Positions 43,201 through 57,637 of a stretch of DNA of 64,000 nucleotides are shown here, piece by piece. Positions within the stretch are counted from its first letter, which is position 1. Every line of letters starts with the position of its first letter. The notes under the pieces are model-generated. The model saw only the letters and a list, made by a program, of their open reading frames with translations. It was not told the DNA's origin and searched no databases. Origin of the DNA: Acholoe squamosa (lineage: Eukaryota > Annelida > Polychaeta > Phyllodocida > Polynoidae); NCBI GenBank assembly GCA_949317995.1, contig OX439050.1, positions 16,756,061 to 16,820,060 of the forward strand, in the 5' to 3' direction. The translations under genes were made by a program, and so were the position numbers.

Positions 43201-46200
43201 ATCAGATGAGTGAGTAGTGGTTGAAGATGAATCAGTGTTTAACTTTACAATGTTACACCCAAGGGAACAACTTTTGAGGCTATATATTTCTTTAATGAGT
43301 ATAGTGATATATATCACTCATATCTCTACCTACCTCTCATGGAAGGACTCAGTCTTTGCAAAGAGTTTTTCACCATCCATGCAGGACAATTGGTCCTGCA
43401 GATTTCAAATTCTGTAGGCCCTGTTTTTTGCATGATCGAAACATGATTATCTCAGGACATTTTCAAGGAAAAAAAATATTATGAAGCAAAAATATACACA
43501 TGTGTACTTTTATATCATCATAAGACTCACTCGGGTATTAAGACAAAATTCACAAAATGGTAACGTTTTTCGAATTACACTGTTAAAACTGTAAAAACTG
43601 GCATGTAAGCCCAGGTCTGGGGATTTTAGTCAGATATTTGGTCCTTCTGTTAGGCAACTTTTGTTGGCCTGAGAGCTATTCTGTCGGCTATAGCCGGTGT
43701 CCTACACATATTGCAAACACGGGACCATGTGCACCAAAACTAGATATTATGGACACCAATACTGAAAATAAAATTTAATATTTCATCCCTTAATAATATA
43801 TGATAGTAGTTAATATGATGCTGAGAAGAAATATGTCACGACCTAAGAAAAAGTAACTACATGTATCTTGCTCATATCATAAGTTTTCAGACAGATGCCT
43901 ATATGATCAATATGATGATAAACTTCATAAACATGATATTGTTACAGCGTTATGGGGTCATATCTTCATCCTGAGAAAATGTAAAAAAATACTTTTTATC
44001 AACTTTGCGATGTTCCCAAAAATACATCATACGGGGTTCAGTCAATAGCTACAGAGTCATGCATTATAAGACTAATATAAGACTCGTTAAGGCCTAAATT
44101 CTAGCACAGTAGTACAGCTGATAACATATTGTAGGGCCAGTAATTCCCCGTACCCGCTGGCAGACCCCCAGGGGCGGGTCTCCGGGTATTCACTGCCCCC
44201 TAGTGTGTATCATACCGATCCAGGTGTGGTTGGGAGGTGAGAACGTCAAGCCTTGGGAAGTACCTCAGAGGTAGTATGAACTTTGAAGCGACTCTATATT
44301 CGTGGAGAAACCAAGCATCCTAATGCAATCATGAGATCAAAAGAAGTGGGTGCCTGCCCGTATCTCAACCTGATTTCGACCAATTGAGGACTCCGGACAG
44401 GCCTGGTATGATACAGATAATGCTTCAACCTGCTAGTTGTTGTGGACTAGTTACCTACTGGCGGTTGGGTTGGAGGATCGAGGTTTGTTGAAGGTGACGG
44501 GGAGAAGTGTAGGGGCAGTAATTCCCCATACCTGGTGGCAGAGGTATCACTGCCCCCTAGTGTATATATCATACCAATCCAGGTGTAGTTGGAAGGAAGA
44601 GAATGTCAGGCCAGGGGAAGTAGCTCAGGGGTAGAGCTTCCGCTTGAAAGTTGCATTTTTGGGAATGTGATTTTTTCTCAATAAACCACTTAGAAAAAAT
44701 ATATGCCTTTTTCAAGCCTCCATGTAACTTTTAGGAGGAGACAGCAGTGGCTGAAGGAGGTGTGGAGAGGGACACAGGGGTACAACCTTTTTTTCTGTAC
44801 TTATGTGTTTACTTGCCTTTTTTTGGAGCCCAGCAATTGCCCAAAAGTATCAAGCCTGCCCCCTTGTCATTAGCCATGGCGCCTCCTTATCCAAATCCAG
44901 ATTCCACCATTGCTCTGACTGTGATTTGTGAATATGGTAAAGTGTTAGCCTATTTAAGTGCTGGAGTCTGAAATAACCCCTCTAGTCTTAAATGAGTGCT
45001 GCGTAAGAGTGTATCAAATTCAATCTTAAGCATTGAAAGAATATTCATAAAAGGATCATGTGTACAGGGGTATTAAAGTGCCAGGGCACTTTAAGAGGGT
45101 ACCAGATCCATTTTTATTACTTGAGGTTAAGTTATTTCAAGCAAACCTCATCACTGACCTATTTTGTAGCACAAGAGTTCCACCTTAGCTAACAGAAATG
45201 TGAAGAGAATTAGCTACATGCCAGTATAATTTACAGCATGAAAATGAGAATATATACGACGAGTGCAGAAACTGATTTTGACAGACCATAGTCGGGTAGG
45301 CAGAGGTAAAACTGTGTTGGAACCCACCACTCCCACATTGATGAGATATGATCACTTCCTAGTATGCTAGTTTGTTGAATATATTACACAACGACCCATC
45401 CATGTCAAGTGCTGACACTGTAGCACAGCCAGAATAGTATGTACATGTTAATGTGTAATACTCGGCTTGCTATTATGTGGTTCATGGGCAGGTACAGATC
45501 TAAACTACTATGTATGCCAGTGCATGTACCCATGTACTTACTTTTATTCCAACCATAAATCTTCGCGTTTAAGCTACACCCATGAATCAGCCACACCCCC
45601 AATATAGGAAAAGGCTATAAGAGCATGAACATTCAAACTCCAGAGCACCCCCAAGTTGAGGCCGAAGTCCATTGAATGGGAGATTTGTGTCAATAGAGAA
45701 CTCAGGAGCTTGGGCTTAAGCTTCCCTACTCAAAAACTGTCGGCTCTGTCATAAAAAGGAACCAATCAGAAATGCCCTGAAACATAAGGCAATATTCTCT
45801 GAAAATGCACTTTGCGAGTACATGCAAACTGTTCCATAGAAAGCGATGTGTACTGGTAGAAAGCTGTGTAAATGAAATTGCACATGGCTGAATAAAAACC
45901 ACTTAAACAAATGTTAACAAATTTCTGGAAAAGAAATCCCCACAAAAGCATGAGATGACCAAGTAGAGAGAAGCGATTGTATTTTCAATCATAAATATTT
46001 CTTACATATAGAACATAGTGTGTGGTTGCATTGATAGGTCTGAAATGAAAGTTGACTAAGAAACATTCTACTGGTGTCACATACAAAAGAATCAACTCTT
46101 GATATGTTCTCAACTTTTATTCCAGTTTGCCAATGCCCGTCGATGTGAATTATCAACTGAATTAAGCATTCTTTCTGTTTGATAGAGATAATGGTGTTCA

Positions 46201-46253
46201 TGAGGATTACTAGATCATGTGCATGATCTTCCTGTCTGAATGCTCTATTATAT
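40264..46253. repeat. Satellite-like array, second large unit (5.99 kb)
   Basis: Begins AAGAAAAGATTGTACGTG and returns to the same phase at 46254. Carries a type-2 foldback (44129-44200), a decayed tRNA-like head (44255), a type-3 foldback with an incomplete tRNA-like part (44514-44655) and the same monomers as the first unit. Non-coding: small ORFs repeat between copies only because the DNA does. Confidence 0.8.
44514..44655 (+). repeat. Foldback module, type 3, second copy
   Basis: Same as 32343-32490, with one arm change (ATCACTGCCCC) and the same break in the tRNA-like part (starts 44614). Confidence 0.65.
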
Positions 46254-47726
46254 AGGAAAGTATAGTATGTGATTCAGTTTAAAACTCATTGATGAAGCTC
46301 ATCACTTGTATTAAATTGATTGGCAAAATCTAATATTTTATTTCATAGTATTATGATCAGCTATCAAACCATGATTACTCATGATTACCCATTCCTATCG
46401 ACGGCATGATTACTGAGTGAATTTCATTTTCTGTAAGAATTCATTTCATGTGACTTGAACTAATTCTGAGTATGTAATGTTGAAATGAGCACCAACCTGT
46501 TAAGAAGAGAGGATGCTAATTGCAATGTGAGAGCATTACATCCTTTACAAGGTTATACATAGACAACTGCATCAACAGAACAGCTTTAAGTAAACTATCC
46601 ACAGCAACTTAAAGGTACAGACTCCATGGATAGACAACCATGGATGAACCCCTGATGTGCCTCATAGGTGAGGGAATTAATTTTCCCAAACTGCCTCAAG
46701 GATTCCCTACTCATAAAGAGTGGTCTACGGGGATAAGGGGAGCTTTTGGCCACCTATAGGTTTTGAGCCAGCATTCTCACACATTGGAAAGTTACAGTCC
46801 TAAAGGTGTATTCAATGTGGGAGTGGTGGGTAGCACAGCCAGAATAGTATGTACATGTTAATGTGTAATACATGGCTTGCTTTTATGTGGTTCATGGGCA
46901 GGTACAGATCTAAACTACTATGTATGCTAGTGCTAGTGCATGTACCCATGTACTTACTTTTATTCAAACCATAAATCTTCACGTATAAGCCACACCCATG
47001 AATCAGCCACACCCCCAATATAGGAAAAGGCTATAAGAGCATGAACATTAAAACCTTCAGTGCTGTTCTATAGATTTAAGCTCCACTTACTGCATAAGGG
47101 CAACCCCAAGTTGTGGCCGAAGTCTATTGATTGGGAGATTTGTGTCAATAGAGAACTCAGGAGCTCGAGCTTAACCTTCCCTACTCACACACTGTTGGCT
47201 CTGTCATAAAAAGGAACCAATCAGAAATGCCCTGAAACATAAGGCATAATTCTCTGTTTACTTGAAATGCACTTTGCGAGTACATGCAAACTGTTCCATA
47301 GAAGGCGATGTGTACTGGTAGAAAGCTGTGTAAATGAAATTACTCATGGCTGAGTAATAAACCACGTAAACAAATGTTAATGATTTTCTGGAAAAGAAAT
47401 CCCCACAAAAGCATGACATGACCAAGTAGAGAGAATGTGTTGAAGCAATTGTATTTTCAATCATGAATATTTGTTGCATATAAAACATAATGTGTGGTGG
47501 CATTGATAGGTCTAAAATGAAAGTTGACTAAGAAACATTCTACTTGTGTCACATACAAAAGAATCAACTCTTGATATCTTCTCAACTTTTATTCCAGTTT
47601 GCCAATGCCCGTCGATGTGAATTATCAACTGAATTAAGCGTTCCTTTTGTTTGATTGAGATAGTGGTGTTCATGAGGGATTACTAGATCATGTGCATGAT
47701 CTTCCTGTCTAAATGCTCTATTATAT
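46254..47726. repeat. Partial unit (1.47 kb) with chimeric joints
   Basis: Follows the 40264 unit to GGTTTTG at about 46766, jumps to the TGAGCCAGCATTCTCAC segment, then near 46816 jumps again to the TAGCACAGCCAGAATAG segment of 45418. Two internal deletions relative to the 6-kb unit. Confidence 0.7.
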
Positions 47727-50700
47727 AAGAAAGGATTGTATGTGATTCAGTTTTAAATTTATTGATAAGGCTCATCACTTGTATTAAATTGATTGGCAAA
47801 ATCTAATATTTTATTTCATAGTATTATGATCAGCTATCAAACCATGATTACTCATGATTACCCGTTCCTATGGACGGCATGATTACTGAGTGAATTTCAT
47901 TTTCTGTAAGAATTCATTTCATGTGACTTGAACTAATTCTGAGTATGTACTGTTGAAATGAGCACCAACCTGTTAAGAAGAGAGGATGCTAATTGCAATG
48001 TGAGAGCATTACATCCTTTACAAGGTTATACATAGACAACTGCATCAACAGAACAGCTTTAAGTAAACTATCCACAGCAACTCAAAGGTTCAGACTCCAT
48101 GGAAAGACAACCATAGATGAACCCCTGATGTGCCTCATAGGTGAGGGAATTAATTTTCCCAAACTGCCTCAAGGATTCCCTACTCATGAAGAGTGGTCTA
48201 CGGGGATAAGGGGAGCTTTTGGCCACCTATAGGTTTTGAGCCAGCATTCTCACACATTGGAAAGTTACAGTCCTAAAGGTGTATTCAATCCATAAACTAT
48301 ATATTCATGAATGTGAGGCTGAACCATCCATGAACTCTGTGATGTCCAGCAGGATACTTCATGAGACTGTGTAGATCACTTTTTAACTTCGCAATAGATG
48401 GCACACTATGTTGTGGTAAGTGGGAACAAAAGTGCACAGTGATTTCTGTTTCCCAACCATCATGAAGGTTCTGCTGTCATGTCTCACATGATATCAGAGT
48501 AAGTACTACAAATTATTATGATAGTGGGCACATTCAAAATGGCACACATGCCATTCTGAACAGTCATATTCAGATATGTATAGTAACAGGAAAAGAGTTG
48601 TTTAAACACCAATCACATGTTATAGGGAAAGGCACACATTACCAATGGACATATGACTATACATATATGAAGGAATGAATTACCCTTACATTAACTCTGT
48701 GATGTTATGGTACATCATCACTGTGAGTGGATAGGTTGGTGTGTATTTTTACATCTTCGTTTTGACATTTTTTATCAAAAGGGTATCAAAACATAAATGA
48801 ATGCATGATAGGCCCTTACATGAACTTTGTGACATTCTTCATGGTCCACATTTAGGGCAAGTAAGTACTGACAATGAATAAATCAGTGTGTAACATTGTA
48901 ATTTCACACTTACAGGAGCCAATTTGAACAATTGAAAAAGGTTAGATATTTCTTTGAACAGTTTTGTAATGAAAATCAATCATTTCTCTACCTTCAACAG
49001 ATAATAGGCATGTACCCATGGGCCAAGTTCACCAAAACTAGATATTATCGACATAAAAAATTTTGAATATATTTTGACATCAGAAAAGGAATATATTCAT
49101 ATATCACTCTTATCTTGAATTTATCAGAGAGATACCTAAATGATGATAATGTGGCACGCTCCAAATCCTGGATCTGTTGCTACCCTTACCATAAATGGAA
49201 TCTGTGAATGTAGTGCTCTATTGGCATATTTAAGCACTGAGGTCCCAAATAACCCCTTTGTTCTTAAATAAGTGTCGCGTAGAAGCATATCAAAGTCAAT
49301 CTTAAATATCAAAAAAGTATTTACAAAAGGGCAAGGGGTACAGGGATATTAAAACTACCTGGGCACTTATCCAGGTTAGGAGGTCCATGGTGTAAACTGA
49401 TTTAACTGACCTATTGTAGCAAATCAGTTCCATGTTTAAGGTTTCTCCCTCTTAGTACAACAAGCACAGCCTTTGTGGCAAAGATCCATATGGCCAAAAT
49501 TTATTAAATCATTAGAAATATGATGAAAATCATAAGACACATTTACCGAAAGATTATAATAGTACACCAGACAACCAATGAAATGCAACCAGAAACTTCC
49601 TGGAAATCAAGTGAAACCCCGTAGGGGCTTGATAAGGGCTAACATATATAAGATTCATGATGGAAAGGATGATAAATTCTTGTAAAATATTTATGACTAC
49701 AGACGTATGCCTCTGTGATGTCCAGCAAGGTACATCAGATGAGTGAGTAGTGGTTGAAGATAAATCAGTGTTTAACTTTACAATGTTACACCCAAGGGAA
49801 CAACTTTTGAGGCTATATATTTCTTTAATGAGTATAGTGATAGATATCACTCATATCTCTACCTACCTCTCCTGGAAGGACTCAGTCTTTGCAAAGAGTT
49901 TTTCACCATTCATGCAGGACAATTGGTCCTGCAGATTTCAAATTCTGTAGGCCCTGTTTTTTGCATGATCGAAACATGAGTATCTCAGGACATTTTCAAG
50001 GAAAAAAAATATTATGAAGCAAAAATATACACATGTGTACTTTTTTATCATCATTAGACTCACTCGGGTATTAAGACAAAATTCACAAAATGGTAACGTT
50101 TTTCGAATTACACTGTTAAAACTGTAAAAACTGGCATGTAACCCCAGGTCTGGGGATTTCAGTCAGATATTTGGTCCTTCTGTTAGGCAACTTTTGTTGG
50201 CCTGAGAGCCATTCTGTCGGCTATAGCCGGTGTCCTACACATATTCGCAAACACGGGACCATGTGCACCAAAACTAAATATTATGGACACAATACTGAAA
50301 ATAAAATTGAATATTTCATCCCTTAATAATATATGATAGTAGTTAATATGATGCTGAGAAGAAATATGTCACGACCTAAGAAAAAATGACTACATGTATC
50401 TTGCTTATATCATAAGTTTTCAGACAGATGCCTATATGATCAATATGGTGATAAACTTCATAAACATGATATTGATACAGCATTATGGGGTCATATCTTC
50501 ATCCTGAGAAAATGTAAAAAAATACTTTTTATCAACTTTGCGATGTTCCCAAAAATACATCACAGGGGCTTCAGACAATAGCTACAGGGTCATGCATTAT
50601 AAGACTAATATAAGACTCATTAAGGCCTAAATTCTAGCACAGTAATACAGCTGATAACATATTGTAGGGCCAGTAATTCCCCATACCCGCTGGCAGACCC

Positions 50701-53524
50701 CCAGGGGCGGGTCTCCGGGTATTCACTGCCCCCTAGTGTGTATCATACCGATCCAGGTGTGGTTGGGAGGTGAGAACGTCAAGCCTGGGGAAGTACCTCA
50801 GAGGTAGTATGAACTTTGAAGCGACTCTATATTCGTGGAGAAACCGAGCATCCTAATGCAATCAAATTTTGGGTGTGCCTTATATGCAAGGAACTGTGGT
50901 GGTACAGATACGGTTAACTCTTATGAGCACACTAGGTATCAATGGACAGATACATGTCAAAAGTGCCTTGGCTTTCTAAGGTACAGCCTTACTGTAGTGT
51001 CACCTTTGGTCTACTCAGATCATAAGAAACTGGAAATCCTGCACACCAATGCTGGTGACGCCGTTTTAAAACTCAGACACAAGGTAAGCAATGATATGCC
51101 AGTTTAGGCAAGGGACGCCCCAGAGAACTGGTTGACTGGAGAAAGTGAGTGTAGGGAATCAAAATAAGAAAACCGGCAATGCCCTAACAAAGGATTACAT
51201 GTGAAAGATCCATGATGAAAGGGATGCAAAGTTTTGATCAAAGGGATTCCAAAAACCAGTCAAAGGATTACAGCTTTTGTATATTCAAGTCATAGACTAT
51301 ACATATGTAGGGGCAGTAATTCCCCAAACTTGGTGGAGATACCGAGTTGTCCCGCCTTGCGAGGGGGATCTCTAGAGAGATCAGTACCAGGTAATCACTG
51401 CCCCCTAGTGTGTGTATCATACTGATCCAGGTGTAGTTGGAAGGTAGAGAATGTCAGGCCAGGAAAAATAGCTCAGAAGTAGAGCTTCCGCCTTGAAGTT
51501 GGAGGGTCCCGGGTTCGAGTCCCGGTTTCTCCATGACATTTTCTGCCGACCACTAAGCATACATGACTGTTCTGAAAGTCGTTGTCAGAACGTCCTGCAT
51601 GCTACATCATTAGAGTGAGTAAGTTCTGCATTCGGAGAAATATGTGTGTAACTTTACATCATTATACTACAATTGGTGTAAAATCTCTGATAAAAAGCAT
51701 ACCAAAAGCAGTGTTTCTAGGCATTCAAAAGCTTTAACCCCAAAGGTAAACTTATGTAAGAGACTATAGATGTCTGACTGCCTTCCAAATGCTAGATGAA
51801 CCCTGTGTTGTCCAGCTTGGTTCATCATCAGGGTGAGTAAGTACTGAAAAATGAATTCATGACCCTTACATGAGCTCTATGAGATACTGGATAGTACATA
51901 ATCAGAGTGAGGAATTACTGTGAGTGGATATATTGGTGTGTAACTTTATCTTTCATCTTCATATTGGCATGGATATGAAAACTTAGATCAAAGTGCCATG
52001 GAAAATCAGTGTCTGAGTGAGCCAGCATTCTCACACATTGGAAAGTTACAGTCCTAAAGGTGTATTCAATCCATAAACTATATATTCATGAATGTGAGGC
52101 TGAACCATCCATGAACTCTGTGATGTCCAGCAGGATACTTCATGAGATTGAGTTAGAACACTGTGTAGATCACTTTTTAACTTCGCAATAGATGGCATAG
52201 ATGAACTGTGTTGTAAGTGGGAACAAAAGTGCACAGTGATTTCTGTTTCCCAACCATCATGAAGGTTCTGCTGTCATGTCTCACATGATATCAGAGTAAG
52301 TACTACAAATTATTTTGATAGTGGGCACGTTCAAAATGGCACACATGCCATTCTGAACAGTCATATTCAGATATGTATAGTATCAGGAAAAGAGTTGTTT
52401 AAACACCAATCACATATTATAGGGAAAGGCACACATTACCAATGGACATATGTCTATACATATATGAAGGAATGAATTACCCTTACATTAACTCTGTGAT
52501 GTTATGGTATATCATCACTGTGAGTGGATAGGTTGACCAGAGTGTATTTTTACATCTTCGTTTTGATATTTTTTATCAAAAGGGCATCAAAACCCAGTGT
52601 TCTTAACATTGGAAACTTACAGCCTTGAAGATATAATCAAGTATGCTTTAAGGTCCCAAATCTAGTGCAATAGTTGACCTAACTACCTATGAACTATAAC
52701 CAGAAACCTTACGGAAACCAGGTTAGAAACCCTATGTAGCCCTATAGTGCCAAATGTAAGATCCATGATTGTAAGGATGTAAAATCTGGTCAAAGAGATA
52801 TCAAAAACTAGTGTTCGCACACATTGGAATTGTACGGTCTTGGAAGTGCATTCATGTAACCATGAAAAGACATTGATGAATGCAAGATGGTCCACATTTA
52901 GGGCAAGTAAGTACTGTTCTTGAATAAATCAGTGTGTAACGATGTAATTTTACACTTGCAGGAGCCAATTTCAACAGCTAAAAAAGGTTAGATATTTCTT
53001 TGAACAGTTTTGTAATAAAAATCAATCATTTCTCTACCTACAACAGATAATAGGCATGTACCCATGGGCCAAGTTCACCAAAACTAGATATTATCGACAT
53101 AAAAAATTTGAATGTTTTGACATCAGAAAAGGAATATATTCATATATCACTCTTATCTTGAATTTATCAGACAGATACCTAAATGATGATAATGTGGCAT
53201 GCTCCAAATCCTGGATCTGTCGCTACTCTTACCATAAATGGAACCTGTGAATGTGGTGCTCTATTGGCATATTTAAGCACTGAGGTCCCAAATAACCCCT
53301 TTGTTCTTAAATAAGTAGGTATCAATGGACAGATACATGTCAAAAGTGCTTTGGCTTTCTAAGGTACAGCCTTACTGTAGTGTCACCTATGGTCTACTCA
53401 GAAAACCCTGCACACCAATGCTAGTGACGCCGTTTTAAAACTTGGACACAAGGTAAGCAATGATATGCCAGTTTAGGCAAGGGATGCCCTAGAGAACTGG
53501 TTGACTGGAGAAAATGAGCATGCC
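47727..53524. repeat. Rearranged units with tRNA-like module
   Basis: Starts again in the 40264 phase, shares the GGTTTTGAGCC joint with the previous copy (48232), runs through monomers to about 50862, where it jumps back to the TGGGTGTGCC segment, then through a type-1 foldback (51308) and tRNA-like copy, and jumps again near 53313. An extra segment around 49426-49545 (TCAGTTCCATGTTTAAGG) is absent at 30850 and 43010 but present in all copies to the right. No gene seen. Confidence 0.7.
51462..51533 (+). tRNA. tRNA-like sequence, copy 2
   Basis: T arm CCGGG/CCCGG is perfect here, but the 5' acceptor strand has changed to GGAAAAA. TTTT follows within about 8 bases. Confidence 0.5.
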
Positions 53525-55476
53525 AAATTATCAGAGTGAGTAAGTTCTGCATTTGGAGAAATATGTGTGTAACCTTACATCATTATACTTCCATTGGTGT
53601 AAAATCTTCGATAAAAAGCATACCAAAAGCAGTGTTTCTAGGCATTTCAAAGCTTAAACGAAAGCTTCAAGGTAAACTTATGTAAGAGACTATACATCCA
53701 TGACTGCCTTCCAAATCATAGATGAACCCTGTGATGTCCTGCTTGGTACATCATCAGGGTGAGTAAGTACTGAAAAATGAATCCATGACCCTTACATCAG
53801 CTCTGTGATGTCCTGGATAGTACATAATCAGAGTGAGGAATTACTGTGAGTGGATATATTGGTGTGTAACTTTATCTTTCATCTTCATATTGACATGGAC
53901 GTGAAAACTTAGATCAAAGTGCCATAAAAAATCAGTGTCTGAGTAAGCCAGCATTCTCACACATTGGAAAGTTACAGTCCTAAAGGTGTATTCAATCCAT
54001 AAACTATATATTCATGAATGTGAGGCTGAACCATCCATGAACTCTGTGATGTCCAGCAGGATACTTCATGAGATTGACGTAGAACACTGTGTAGATCACT
54101 GTGTAGTTTCACAATAGATGGCATAGATGAACTATGTTGTGGTAAGTGGGAACAAAAGTGCACAGTAATATCTGTTTCCCAACCATCATGAAGGATCTGC
54201 TGTCATGTCTTACATGATATCAGAGTAAGTACTACAAATTATTATGATAGTGGGCACGATCAAAATGGCACACATGCCATTCTGAACAGTAATATTCAGA
54301 TATGTATAGAAACAGGAAAAGAGTTGTTTAAATACTAATCACATGTTATAGGGAAAGGCACACATTACCAATGGACTTATGACTATACATATATAAAGGA
54401 ATGAATTACCCTTACATTAAGTCTGTGATGTTATGGTACATCATCACTGTGAGTGGATAGGTTGACCAGAGTGTATTTTTACATCTTTGTTTAGACATTT
54501 TTGATCAAAAGGGTGTCAAAACATAAATGAATGCATGATAGGCCCTTACATGAACTTTCTGACATTCTTCATGGTCCAGATTTAGGGCAAGTAAGTACTG
54601 ACCATGAATAAATCAGTGTGTAACATTGTAATTTCACACTTGCAGGAGCCAATTTGAACAACTGAAAAAGGTTAGATATTTCTTTGAACAGTTTTGTAAT
54701 GAAAATCAATCATTTCTCTACCTACAACAGATAGTAGGCATGTACCCATGGGCAAAGGTTCACCAAAACTAGATATTATCGACATAAAAACTTTGAATAT
54801 ATTTTGACATCAGAAAAGGAATATATTCATAGATCACTCTTATCTTGAATTTATCAGACAGATACCTAAATGATGATAATGTGGCATGCTCCAAATCCTG
54901 GATCTGTCGCTACCCTTACCATAAATGGAATCTTTGAATGTAGTGCTCTATTGGCATATTTAAGCACTGAGGTCCCAAATAACCCCTTTGTTCTTAAATA
55001 AAAATTGCAAAGAAGCATATCAAAGTCAATCTTAAATATCAAACAATTATTTACAAAACGGCAAGGGGTACGGGATATTGGAACTACCTGGGCACTTATC
55101 CAGGTTAGGAGGTCCATGGTGTAAACTGATTTAACTGACCTATTGTAGCAAATCAGTTCCATGTTTAAGTATTCTCCCTCTTAATACAACAAGCACATCC
55201 TTTGTGGCAAAGATCCATAGGGCCAGAACTTATTAAATCATTAGAAATATGATGAAAATCATAAGACACATTTACCAAAAGATTATAATAGTACACCAGA
55301 CAACCAATGAAATGCAACCAGAAACTTCCTGGAATTCAAGTGAAACCCAAAAGGGGCTTGACAAGGGCTAACATATATAAGATTCTCTAGAGAGATCAGT
55401 ACCAGGTAATCACTGCCCCATAGTGTGTGTATCATACTGATCCAGGTGTACATGGAAGGTAGAGAATGTCAGGCCA

Positions 55477-55548
55477 GGGGAAGTAGCTCAGGAGTAGAGC
55501 TTCCGCTTTGAAGTTGGAGGGTCCCGGGTTCAAGTCCTGGTTTCTCCA
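55477..55548 (+). tRNA. tRNA-like sequence, copy 3
   Basis: All four arms can pair; T arm CCGGG/CCTGG with one G-T. TTTT downstream. Confidence 0.5.
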
Positions 55549-57565
55549 TCACATTTTCTGCCGACCACTAAGTATACATGACTGTTCTGAAAGTCGTTGT
55601 CAGAACGTCCTGCATGCTATATCATTAGAGTGAGTAAGTTCTGCATTCGGAGAAATATGTGTGTAACCTTACATCATTATACTACAATTGGTGTAAAATC
55701 TCCGATAAAAAGCATACCAAAAGCAGTGTTTCTAGGCATTCAAAAGCTTTAACCCCAAAGGTAAACTTATGTAAGAGACTATAGATGCCTGACTGCCTTC
55801 CAAATGCTAGATGAACCCTGTGTTGTCCAGCTTGGTTCATCATCAGGGTGAGTAAGTACTGAAAAATGAATTCATGACCCTTACATGAGCTCTGTGAGAT
55901 CCTGGATAGTACATAATCAGAGTGAGGAATTACTGTGAGTGGATATATTGGTGTGTAACTTTATCTTTCATCTTCATATTGACATGGACGTGAAAACTTA
56001 GATCAAAGTGCCATCAAAAATCAGTGTCTGAGTAAGCCAGCATTCTCACACATTGGAAAGTTACAGTCCTAAAGGTGTATTCAATCCATAAACTATATAT
56101 TCATGAATGTGAGGCTGAACCATCCATGAACTCTGTGATGTCCAGCAGGATACTTCATGAGATTGACATAGAACACTGTGTAGATCACTGTGTAGTTTCA
56201 CAATAGATGGCATAGATGAACTATGTTGTGGTAAGTGGGAACAAAAGTGCACAGTAATATCTGTTTCCCAACCATCATGAAGGATCTGCTGTCATGTCTT
56301 ACATGATATCAGAGTAAGTACTACAAATTATTATGATAGTGGGCACGATCAAAATGGCACACATGCCATTCTGAACAGTAATATTCAGATATGTATAGAA
56401 ACAGGAAAAGAGTTGTTTAAATACTAATCACATGTTATAGGGAAAGGCACACATTACCAATGGACTTATGACTATACATATATAAAGGAATGAATTACCC
56501 TTACATTAAGTCTGTGATGTTATGGTACATCATCACTGTGAGTGGATAGGTTGACCAGAGTGTATTTTTACATCTTTGTTTAGACATTTTTGATCAAAAG
56601 GGTGTCAAAACATAAATGAATGCATGATAGGCCCTTACATGAACTTTCTGACATTCTTCATGGTCCAGATTTAGGGCAAGTAAGTACTGACCATAAATAA
56701 ATCAGTGTGTAACATTGTAATTTCACACTTGCAGGAGCCAATTTGAACAACTGAAAAAGGTTAGATATTTCTTTGAACAGTTTTGTAATGAAAATCAATC
56801 ATTTCTCTACCTACAACAGATAGTAGGCATGTACCCATGGGCAAAGGTTCACCAAAACTAGATATTATCGACATAAAAACTTTGAATATGTTTTGACATC
56901 AGAAAAGGAATATATTCATAGATCACTCTTATCTTGAATTTATCAGACAGATACCTAAATGATGATAATGTGGCATGCTTCAAATCCTGGATCTGTCGCT
57001 ACCCTTACCATAAATGGAATCTTTGAATGTAGTGCTCTATTGGCATATTTAAGCACTGAGGTCCCAAATAACCCCTTTGTTCTTAAATAAAAATCGCAAA
57101 GAAGCATATCAAAGTCAATCTTAAATATCAAACAATTATTTACAAAACGGCAAGGGGTACGGGATATTGGAACTACCTGGGCACTTATCCAGGTTAGGAG
57201 GTCCATGGTGTAAACTGATTTAACTGACCTATTGTAGCAAATCAGTTCCATGTTTAAGTATTCTCCCTCTTAATACAACAAGCACATCCTTTGTGGCAAA
57301 GATCCATAGGGCCAGAACTTATTAAATCATTAGAAATATGATGAAAATCATAAGACACATTTACCAAAAGATTATAATAGTACACCAGACAACCAATGAA
57401 ATGCAACCAGAAACTTCCTGGAATTCAAGTGAAACCCAAAAGGGGCTTGACAAGGGCTAACATATATAAGATTCTCTAGAGAGATCAGTACCAGGTAATC
57501 ACTGCCCCATAGTGTGTGTATCATACTGATCCAGGTGTACATGGAAGGTAGAGAATGTCAGGCCA

Positions 57566-57637
57566 GGGGAAGTAGCTCAGGAGTAGAGCTTCCGCTTTGA
57601 AGTTGGAGGGTCCCGGGTTCAAGTCCTGGTTTCTCCA
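57566..57637 (+). tRNA. tRNA-like sequence, copy 4
   Basis: Identical by eye to copy 3, 2,089 bp away. Confidence 0.5.
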
